Source: Paraglomus occultum
Taxonomy: Eukaryota > Glomeromycota > Glomeromycetes > Paraglomerales > Paraglomeraceae
DNA length: 44,150 nt
Assembly (NCBI GenBank): GCA_910592205.1
Contig: CAJVPJ010000103.1
Span: 1 to 44,150 of the forward strand
Direction: 5' to 3'
Below the pieces are notes generated by a model. That model did no database searches and was not told where the DNA came from. It saw only the letters and a program-made list of their open reading frames with translations. Position numbers and translations under genes: made by a program. Positions 35,790 to 44,150 of this stretch are shown piece after piece (position 1 is the first letter of the stretch; every line of letters starts with the position of its first letter).

Positions 35790-37092
35790 ATGGTGACGAC
35801 AACAATGCCAAAAAGAGTCACATAATCACTATCTTTTCAGTTTTTGAATTTCGTCGGCTTCCCCTTTATCTACCGCCAAATTTGACTAGTAACACCTCAC
35901 CCATCCCAAGAATAACACATATCTTCAGCGTACTTGACATCAATTAAAATATTTATCCCCATTCGTCTCGCTGCTACGTACCACTGCTTGTCCTCTTCTT
36001 CCTCCTCCTCCCTTTTCCTCAAAGTCCGTCCGACATTCTGTCCTCCAATTCCTAACAACGGCATTGCAGCGAAGAGCCTCAGCTTCGGGGCGAGGTCCCC
36101 TCCCGCGTACCCCTAGTCCCCCAACAACCTCCCATGCACGGCCCCAATTATACTCTCCAGAAAGTTGGCAATACCAAGTAGCGGAGAATCTTCTTAGGGC
36201 CAGCCGCACGAGCCATGGATCGTCTTCCACTGACACATACGGCACTTCCTCAGCGACTCCTAAACAAACCGATAGGCTAGACACTCGCACTTCCACACCA
36301 ATTTCACAAAAGAATGCTGAAGGATCAAGCACGCAAACGCCAGCGTCAACGGTAACCCCGGCAACACCGGTAACTCCAACAGATCCGCAAGGAGGAACTA
36401 TACAAGAGCATGTAGCTATACGAATTCAAGAAGACGAGAATAAAAGTCGAGGTGGCAGTGTTCCTCGACGAAAGAGTAAAAGACTTTCGCGCAGTTTATC
36501 ACATGGATCTTGGCCCGGTTGGGCTTCATTATATTATTCGAAATTTGATAATGCGACAGATACGCCTATCACTTCTCAGGGAAGTTCTAGTGGCGATAAA
36601 AGCAAAGATACCAAAACTGCAAAAGACAAATCCAATGCAGACGCAGATACTGCAAGCGCTACTTCGATTACACAGCCAATTCAAGGTAGCAGCACACAGA
36701 AAATTTCATTCTCCTCCTCCCAACCGCCGCCCTCTTCTTCAGTATCGCTTACCCAACGCTCAAGTCGAGATGTCCAACCTCCCATACCGGTTCAACAGAA
36801 ACGTCCTTCTCCATCGTCATCCGTAGATGACGAGCCTACACGAGCCTGGAGTCCATATGTGCGTGACCCCATAGTCGTATGTCCAACCGGGTCAATTCTC
36901 TTTTTGTTTGGATTTCTATTCCCACCATTGTGGTGGATTGGATCTTTTTATCCTCGACGTCCACGGACAAGCGCACATGAACGATGGAAGATGTATAATA
37001 GATTAATGTCTGTGGTATCGTCGTTTATAATTGCGGGAATTTTGGGAATTGCTATCTGGTATTTGGTTCATAAATCCAAAAATAGTGTGTGA
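35790..37092 (+). CDS. Ser/Pro-rich fungal membrane protein with two-span C-terminal tail
   Basis: A long open frame ends at 37092 but has no ATG until near its C-terminus. It begins at an acceptor (gcattgcag before 36070), so a short first exon is needed. My best candidate is 35790-35816 (MVTTTMPKR), joined in phase 0 through a weak donor (gtcaca) to RRASASGRGPLPRTPSPP; total 349 residues. Most of the protein is Ser/Thr/Pro-rich and probably disordered, with a basic RRKSKRLSRSLSHG patch. Near residues 283-302 is GSILFLFGFLFPPLWWIGSF, then FYPRRPRT and WKMYNRLM, and a second hydrophobic span at about 322-344. The FPPLWWIG core resembles uncharacterised fungal membrane proteins as I remember them. 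The tail suggests anchoring with the disordered part in the cytosol. Function unknown. Confidence 0.7.
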
Positions 37093-37352
37093 ACGTATTG
37101 GGTCGGAAGAGAGGTGACGAGTGATTTAAGGTAAAAAGAAAGGGAAAAAAAATTATATAGACGTTGAACGGCAACACAATTCTTACTATTTGTATCAATT
37201 TCCGGTTTTTTTTCTTTTCCTGTACTATTATATTCATATTAACTTTAATTCCATTAATTTCAATTACCCTCACCTTTTATCCGTGTACATAATTGACTAT
37301 TTCTCATGAATTATATAGAATACTTGTCTTTTAATATCATTACAATTTTGAT

Positions 37353-37375
37353 CACGGCCGCTCATTAAGGCCGTG
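37353..37375. repeat. Perfect 7-bp inverted repeat (CACGGCC ... GGCCGTG)
   Basis: A 7-bp stem encloses a 9-nt loop. The right arm with its flank, GGCCGTGTAAT, recurs as GGCCATGTAAT about 50 bp downstream. The GC-rich stem stands out in AT-rich DNA. It may be a terminal remnant of a small element or a protein-binding site. Confidence 0.5.
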
Positions 37376-38384
37376 TAATATTCACTTTAAAATGTAAACG
37401 AAAGTTTTCGATAACGGCCATGTAATAAGACATTTGTAAAGATGTGTGCTGGCGGGAAATCTTATTTTTGGTAGCAAATAAAATGCTGTCAGAGACCTTG
37501 CGGTTTGGCAACAAGTTTCTTTACTAAAATTCGAATGTGACAAATTGATATGGAAAGAATCAACGGGGAGTTTTGTAACAATTGCGGATTGCTTACCATT
37601 TGCTGATGCAAATCATCAATAACTTGTTCTTATCAATTATTTTGCACAAATGCTCTTTGTTTTGCTCGTAGATTTGGACTTTTGATTATTGGCAGATTAC
37701 TTCATACACCATTCTGTAACCATCTAGTTAACTGTTGTATTGCGCCAAAGAAAGCAACCGACGCATCACATCCGTCAATACAATTGATGGAGCAAGGTTT
37801 TCTTTTTTAAAAAGTCTGCAAAATTATATATAAATGCCATACAGTACGCTACCGTGTTTAACCGTCTTTCGCGATCGCCAATGCTGTATTAATATGTTTA
37901 AAGTTAACATTATCTGTTTTGTTACTATATTTAAACTTCCCCACTACACATTTAGTACATTCTTAGAAGGCAGAGGACTTTGGCGGTGGAGGCATATTTA
38001 TTAATAATTATGATGACGACATATTACCCGGAATGATCTTTCAGTTCAGGGTCAAAGCCACGAGATCTTTTTGTCTCACCATCATAGATAATCAAAGACA
38101 ATAATAACAATTGCCAACACGAAACCGTTCAACCAAAAATGGGCTTTTGTATATTAATCCCTTATATTTTAATAACTGCTTAACGTTTCGTAGTGAGTTA
38201 TGCTAATCCTGATTTCGTGATATATCAATTGATCTTTAAGCAAGATTAATATTAAGGGAGATAGCAGTATAATGATGAGGCTAAAACGAATTCTTTATTG
38301 CTTCGTGGCAATGCATCACAGAATAACATAGAACACCTTTTACGGAAAATTTTCATTTAGGTTTAGCACATTTTGAAAAGGGAA

Positions 38385-38392
38385 TATATATA
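38385..38392 (+). promoter_or_regulatory. TATA box of the GH9 gene
   Basis: TATATATA lies about 51 bp upstream of the ATG, followed by a GC-rich stretch. Position and sequence fit a core promoter, leaving a short 5' UTR. Confidence 0.45.
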
Positions 38393-38442
38393 CACCCGCG
38401 CATGACCATGCCGCGCCCCATATTACTTGGAGACAAACACCT

Positions 38443-40340
38443 ATGAAGCAGTCAGATTGGCCTGTTGTTGTGGCCATTTGTGTATTGATATTATCAGTAA
38501 TTTCTTCACATACTGCAGACGCCTCGTATGCCAACCCGTCAGCTGATATCCCGGGAATACCACCAGACGACGCCAACGTAACCAACGTAGAATATTGCAA
38601 GCTGCTAGCATATTCTTTGTATTTCTACGAAGCTCAGAGAAGTGGCAAGTTACCAAGTGACAACAGAGTTTCTTGGAGGCATGACTCGGCGCTATATGAT
38701 GGGCAAGACGTTGGCGTGGATTTGACCGGAGGTTATTATGACGCTGGAGACCACATGAAATTTACCTTTCCACTATCATGGAGTCTTACCTCTGTGTCAT
38801 GGGGAGCGCTAGAATGGTATCAGGGCTACAGTGTTGCTAACCAGACTGGATATCTGAGGGCTATGCTAAAATGGGGAACGGACTGGCTTATAAAAGCGAA
38901 TCCTGTGAAAAATGTGTTGTACGCTCAAGTCGGGAAAGGCGATATTGATCATAATTATTGGGGTCCTGATACCGGGTAACGTGTTGGTATAGGGTTTATA
39001 TTTACGCATCTTTGTTATTCTATACTCTAATCAGATCCAACTTTGGGGAATAAATTTATTTCCATAGAATTCCCTATCCGCGTCCAGCCTTTTCTGTCAA
39101 TTCAACTACACATGGCACCGATGCTGCTTCTGCTGCTGCTGCTGCATTGGCCGCGGCCTCTGTAGTCTTTCGTCAAAAATATAATGATACCTCGTATGCA
39201 GATTTACTTGTATCTCATGCGATAGATCTGTATGAGTTTGCGGAACTCATACCATTTGCAAAATATTCAGACTCGATTTCCGATTCCAAAGAGTTTTATG
39301 GATCCAGTCGATACACTGATGATTTAGTCTGGGGAGCACTCTGGTTGTATAATGCTACCGGCAACTCGACATATTTTACGAAAGCCACAAATTACATCGA
39401 TCAATTCTCATTGATAGGATCAGAAGAGGTCATTAATTGGGATGATAAGATGGGAGCTGCTTTCATTCTTTTAGTCAAATTTACGCGGGAAGCCGGACAG
39501 GACCCCGCAAAATGGCAGCGGGTGACTGAAAATTACTTGGATGCAATGATAACAAGCAACTGCCAATTAACAAAGGGTGGTCTCCTTTATTGCGATGGAG
39601 ACAGCGATGCGGCGTCACTTAATCCAGCGCTCAACTTTGCATTTGCGTGCCTTGCATATGCTCCTCAGGCAAGTTCATCGGCCAAAGCAACAAGTTACAG
39701 AAACTTTGCCTTTTCGCAGATTGACTATACTCTTGGGAAAAATCCAATGAAGACACCCTATGTGGTTGGAGTACACCCAAATTCACCTCGGAATCCACAC
39801 CATTCTGGCGCGCATGGGGGAACTGACATTGATCACCCAAAGAATAATTTGCACATAATTTACGGAGGTGTTGTTGGGGGACCAGATAAAAAGGACAGGT
39901 TCCTGGATGACAGAACAAATTATATACAATCCGAGGTAAGCATTGGGGATATTAATTTTACATCAGAATTAGCTCCGTCATAATGAATTATTGTTTAGTC
40001 ACGTAGACTTTATATTGTTATTATGTGCGTTTGTATCTTTATTGTTTTTTAACTCGTGTCTGCGCGAATTCAGGTGGCTTTGGATTACAACGCACCTTTC
40101 CAAGGCATAGTGGCTTATCAGGTTGTTAATGCCCAGTCACCACCCTACTACGTCAACGTTCCGCCTGGCAGACCAAAACCAAAGACTAGACTTATCATTG
40201 GTATCGTTGTTGGAGCAGTAGTTTTCATTGTAGGTTGTTTGTGCATATGGAAGCGGAAGAAAATAAGGGCATTCTTGAAGAGACACAGTATGTCGCAAAG
40301 AAAATTGGCCAAACAAGGTTTGCCATTACGCGACGACTAA
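38443..40340 (+). CDS. GH9 endo-beta-1,4-glucanase with C-terminal membrane anchor
   Basis: Three exons, 38443-38975, 39068-39935 and 40074-40340, give 555 residues. Residues 1-27 form a signal peptide. The GH9 module covers about 48-480: YYDAGDHMKF holds the paired catalytic aspartates D100 and D103, DDLVWGALWLYNATGNSTY and INWDDKMGAAF are family blocks, PHHSGAHGG (about 421-429) is the histidine motif, and SEVALDYNAPF supplies the putative acid E467. Intron 2 falls exactly after the SE codons. After the module comes a short linker (PPGRPKPKTR), one transmembrane span at about 506-526, and a basic cytosolic tail (WKRKKIRAFLKR). The active site should therefore face outside on the cell surface, cutting beta-1,4-glucan. 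A similar C-terminal anchor is known for some basidiomycete GH9 enzymes; plant GH9A anchors are N-terminal. Confidence 0.95.
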
Positions 40341-40376
40341 CGTATCAATTTTTATTTAAAAAATACTCTAATTTAT

Positions 40377-40920
40377 TTAATAAGAATTCTTTTCGACATC
40401 ATCTTTAATTACAAGTACACATTTGTTCTTTCTTGAATTGACGAGATTAATTAAAAGACTATTTGGAATTGCATTCCACTCTTCATCGCGAATTGTTGTA
40501 ATTCAGCCAAAATTCTTGGCATTTACAATTTTCGATAGGATTAAGTCACGGTTATTTCGATCACTTCCGGGATATATTTTTTAGTGAATTCTTTGGCACG
40601 ATGACTTGTATGTTTGAGATCGTTGTCTTGCTGCGGTCTCCGATTATTCCTAACCATACTGTTGAAGGATTTTTCAACATAAAATTTTTCGTTCATTATT
40701 TGCGTAAAGCAGAATGAAGGAATTTCCGACTCATTCAGGTTATACAATCTACGTATCTTTACATCATCCCGAACAAGAATGCTTAAATGTAGTACTTGCA
40801 CCGCCCCAGTTAAACTACCCACCAAACACTGTCCCCACCAATGTTTAATGCAGGCGTCAAGCACAATGTCAAAAGCAAGTGTGCCTTGCTAGTATTTTGG
40901 TGTGGTATGCCGTGTCTAGA
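40377..40920 (-). mobile_element. Tc1/mariner transposase relic
   Basis: The minus strand carries the C-terminal half of a Tc1/mariner DDE transposase, broken by at least one frameshift and stops. A 107-codon frame at 40864-40541 holds IKHWWGQ (usual VKHGGGS), then RRPQQDNDLKHTSHRAKEF, which contains the second catalytic Asp. Directly after its stop, a one-base shift restores a DLNPIEN block, followed by RDEEWNAIPNSLLINLV and a short tail ending at 40377. The N-terminal DNA-binding half and inverted ends are not found. It is inactive and starts 37 bp after the GH9 stop codon. Confidence 0.85.
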
Positions 40921-41248
40921 GAAAAAAAAAGCCAAGTTCAGTTAGCATAGGAGATTAGTGTAACGTCTTCCTTTCTATGAGCTAAAGTAATATGCATACT
41001 TAAAGAACGAGAATAAGTACCACTTTCAGTCATACATGTATCGTGTTTTACAGAACCGACTAACAAATGTGGCTTTTGATTAGTATTACCTATAATACTT
41101 ATTAACGTTAATACATAACCATTCGCGCGTCTGCAGTTTGGGTAAAGCGCGGAATCTTATTATCATTATTACGTCATAATTTATAACGCTCTGTCTTAGA
41201 AATAATGTGATTATCAGTCGTGATTATCTCCTCCACTCTATATTCCCA
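40921..41248. other. Intergenic region upstream of the phosphate carrier
   Basis: About 330 bp of AT-rich DNA between the transposase relic and the carrier start codon. It presumably holds the carrier promoter. No recognisable motif beyond AT-rich stretches. Confidence 0.5.
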
Positions 41249-42794
41249 ATGAATGTTTTCACTCCATTTCAACTCTTAAAGTCAAAAGTGGAAAACGACA
41301 GGTCGAACCACTTGGCGACTTCAGTTGTGGCAAACTCTATCAACGAATCTGCTTTCATTGCTGCTGCTCCTATAGAACTCTATTCCACAAAGTATTACTG
41401 GACTTGTGCTCTAGGAGGAGTCGCGGCCTGTGGAATAACACATGCATTGGTCTGTTAAGCGGTGATAGTTTTGTTGTTAGCAATTAGGTAAACGAAAGTG
41501 ACTGGGAAATATACTAAGGCGGAATTATTCCGATTTAGGTGACGCCCTTAGATCTGGTCAAATGTAGAAAGCAGGTTGGTCTGATAGTTTGCAAAGATTG
41601 TAGTTTCGAGTTTTTAATCTATCCTATATGAACATTTAATAAACCAACTCTTCACCGTATTACTCTTCTACTTCTCGCTGTCAATCGTCTTTGCGTCTTT
41701 TATTCTTTCGCTCCGTAATCCAACCATTTCATAGGTCGATCCAACTATTTACAAAAGCAACTTTGATGGCTGGGTCAAGATTTATCGCGAGCATGGCGCC
41801 GGTACGCGCGGTCTGTATACAGGAGTTACGCCTACATTTATTGGATATTCGTTTCAAGGAGCTGCAAAGTACGGGTTTTATGAATTGTTCAAAAAGAAAT
41901 ACATAGATCTGGCTGGTGAGGAAACTGCCCACAAGTATCGTACTACGCTTTATCTGGCTGCCAGTGCAAGGTGAGAACTGTCCCGATCGATCGCATTGAG
42001 ACATGGAAGCGAGATATGAGATTAATCATTCTTGGTGTCCTGGTTAGTGCTGAAATCCTTGCAGATATCGCGCTATGTCCTTGGGAAGCACTGAAAGTGA
42101 GAATGCAGACCGCAACGACGCCGTTTGCTACGTCAACAGTCGATGGATTTAACAAGATTCTCAGACATGAGGGCGTAAATGGGTCAGTCTACGTTCCATA
42201 CTATCTAGGGCCTTTTGGCAAATAAATTTTTTACATTTATTGAACATTCTATCGTTACAGCTTTTATAAAGGACTGCCTCCTCTCTGGGGACGCCAAGTT
42301 CCGTACACTATGATGAAGTTCGCCTCATTCGAACGCACCGTGGAATTTATTTACTCATATTTGAGCAAACCCAAACATGAATATAACAAATTGGAACAGT
42401 TGGGTGTTTCGTTCCTCGGTGGATATATAGCAGGAGTATTCTGTGCTATCGTCAGTCATCCCGCCGATACTTTGGTGTCCAAGGTAAGTCCTTCATTAAA
42501 ATGCGGAGAAACGATTACAATTTAAATGAATTGATTCAAATTACATTTTATACATTTATATATAACAAATGATAGCTTAACAACGTCAAGAAAGCAGAAG
42601 GCGAGTCGACAGCCGCACTTTCGCTACGTCTCATGAAAGATCTCGGCTTTAAAGGCATTTGGCGTGGTCTTGGTACACGTGTGATTATGATTGGCACGCT
42701 CACTGCTCTTCAATGGCTCATATACGACTACGTTAAGGTCTACGCTGGACTTCCAACTACAGGTTCGAGTGGAAAAGATGAAAAAAAAAGTTAG
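41249..42794 (+). CDS. Mitochondrial phosphate carrier (SLC25A3/Mir1 type)
   Basis: Six exons, 41249-41449, 41539-41574, 41735-41970, 42048-42182, 42261-42483 and 42576-42794, give 349 residues with consistent phases. The three tandem carrier repeats are visible: ITHALVTPLDLVKCRKQ, DIALCPWEALKVRMQT and IVSHPADTLVSKLNNV, each with the PX(D/E)XX(K/R)-type signature. CGITHALVTPLDLVKCR, GYSFQGAAKYGFYELFKKKY and GLPPLWGRQVPYTMMKFASFE are typical of the phosphate carrier rather than other SLC25 members. It imports inorganic phosphate into the matrix with protons to supply ATP synthase. The N-terminal 50 residues before YYWTCALGG are poorly conserved and may serve in targeting. The C-terminus (GSSGKDEKKS) is short and polar. 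Confidence 0.93.
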
Positions 42795-43909
42795 ATATGT
42801 CAACTCTCATTCCACAAGTCCCCTTGCGCTCAGTCGCGTTGGTAGGGATGAGAGGTGTACGATCGACCGCCGTTGATACACAAGACTATGTTGACTGGCT
42901 GCTTTATTCATTCGACGAAGAGGAAGAAGTTGAACAGCTGCTTGACGAATTGTTCTATTACTAAAGAAAGAATGATGGAGCTAGCATTCAGCAAATCGCT
43001 TTGTTGTTTATTCGGATGCTATGACGTTATTATGCATTCATTATCTGCCAGAAATGTTTTCAAATAAAAACGTAAAATTGTAAGCCGTCCGGACTATTTA
43101 CTCAGACCTAATTTTGGAATCACTGACCCGCTTACTTTTATTGACAGCAAAGAAGAAGGGCAGTTAAACATTCCAATAGTTTAATATGCTCTACCTGCGG
43201 AGCTCACGAATTCAGCGGGAATTAAAAGACGTGAATTTGACAAGATAGAGTTTCTGTGTTATGCAGTGATATGTGGGATGTCTAATAGAATAAGGCAATT
43301 TATGGGAATATCCGTGTCACCCATATTCTCAAATTGAGTTTGTCCTACCCAATGCATATGTAATACAAACAATGCCAATATGTCATATTTACGCTTTAAA
43401 ACCGGCACCTGCCATGCAAATCATATCAACGTCGTGCACTAGCTCGAATTGGGTAAGTTTTCATTTAAAACGTTTGAGTCTCTATGTTAGAAAATAGTGA
43501 CAATGGTATGTGAAGCGGTTTTATTTCAATATCAGCACGTGATGCAATTTCTGTCTCCATACCTGCGACTGAATCGAAACAGCTATTTCTTGGTTTAGAT
43601 AGTTTTATAAATAATACAAATATTTTGAGAACAATAATGGAAGTTACAAATGACTATCCAAAATATCTATATTAATATCATCAAAATACGACATTTAATA
43701 AAGACATCAATGTGCTCTGAGTTTCCTCTATTGGGAATTCCTTTCCAGGTAAATCATTAAATAAAGAGGATGAGCATAAGTCTACTACAATCATTATAAC
43801 CAGTTTTGATAACTGAGCCATAATAATCAATTGTTTTTGGAGCATTAGGTGTATAAATTATCAAAAATGTTTCTTTCCACTATTGAATTCGTTTGTGGGC
43901 TGTTGATAT
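42795..43909. other. Intergenic region downstream of the phosphate carrier
   Basis: AT-rich sequence with no family-like open frame. The 42855-43067 frame is in the 3' flank of the carrier and has no motif. Confidence 0.55.
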
Positions 43910-44150
43910 GACTTGTCGTTAGTCATTTGCTCCATTATAAAACATACATTCAACTCTGCAATATAAATCAAAAGCTTGAAATAGCAATTCAAGCAGTCGA
44001 ATTAAACAAAATCAAAATCAAATCTAAATCCAGCAAGCTACCCAGCGAACGAAAATACGCAGAAGACGTTGACAATCTATGGAAAGATTTTAAAAAATTC
44101 TTTGATACGAAATCTGAGCTGGACCCGGACTTTTCATTTACCAAAGTGGC
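43910..44150 (+). CDS. Partial coding-like frame running off the right edge
   Basis: From about 43910 one frame stays open to the window end. Its right part reads QKLEIAIQAVELNKIKIKSK, then SERKYAEDVDNLWKDFKKFF and DTKSELDPDFSFTKV. This is Lys/Glu-rich and coiled-coil-like and shows none of the stops usual in the local AT-rich DNA. An acceptor-like aaaag just before CTTGAAATA (about 43973) could mark the exon start. No ATG is apparent in the frame. Family unknown; chance cannot be excluded at this length. Confidence 0.35.

Larger units (their letters stand above)
37093..38442. other. Intergenic region upstream of the GH9 gene
   Basis: About 1.35 kb without a gene. It holds a GC-rich hairpin at 37353-37375 and a TATATATA box at 38385-38392, both listed. 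The remainder is AT-rich with no coding features that I recognise. Confidence 0.6.

Overview
The window is nuclear DNA of a filamentous fungus. It is AT-rich, its genes are split by short GT-AG introns (mostly about 50-350 bp), and the recognisable proteins are fungal: an Ndt80/PhoG-type transcription factor, a membrane-anchored GH9 cellulase, and a Ser/Pro-rich protein with a two-span membrane tail. High intron density (15 exons in RPT1, 6 in the phosphate carrier), micro-exons of 7 and 15 nt and a GH9 gene suggest an early-diverging lineage such as Mucoromycota. That placement is an inference; no rRNA or mitochondrial marker is present.

Layout. 1-3206: non-genic, with a degenerate tandem repeat and a decayed coding-like stretch. 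3207-3847 (-) SERF/4F5 and 4099-6015 (+) a G-patch plus C2H2 protein are divergent from a 251-bp promoter. 6016-16833 is a 10.8-kb gene-poor, simple-sequence-rich region; two short coding-like blocks in it loosely recall an HSF DNA-binding domain. 16834-20477 (+) is the Ndt80-domain regulator. 21719-23269 (+) is a cyclin K/Ctk2-like cyclin. 26524-27303 (+) is an intronless orphan. 28559-29770 (+) is an EEF1AKMT1-type lysine methyltransferase. 30185-31204 (+) is ribosomal protein uL2, tail-to-tail with 31558-34252 (-), the 26S proteasome ATPase Rpt1. 35790-37092 (+) is the Ser/Pro-rich membrane protein. 38443-40340 (+) is the GH9 endoglucanase, followed 37 bp later by a dead Tc1/mariner transposase (40377-40920, -). 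41249-42794 (+) is the mitochondrial phosphate carrier. A coding-like frame runs off the right edge.

The genes are mostly unrelated housekeeping functions: translation (uL2, eEF1A methylation), proteolysis (Rpt1), transcription and RNA (cyclin K, G-patch, Ndt80) and mitochondrial transport. I see no cluster, CRISPR array or defence island, and no clear new multi-gene system. The items most worth follow-up are the GH9 enzyme with a C-terminal membrane anchor, the Ndt80 gene with its long repeat-rich upstream region and a possible retained-intron isoform, the HSF-like blocks, an array of splice-donor-like repeats, and a CACGTG plus telobox pair in front of uL2. Exon structures were joined by hand from reading-frame continuity and family resemblance; no transcript data were available.
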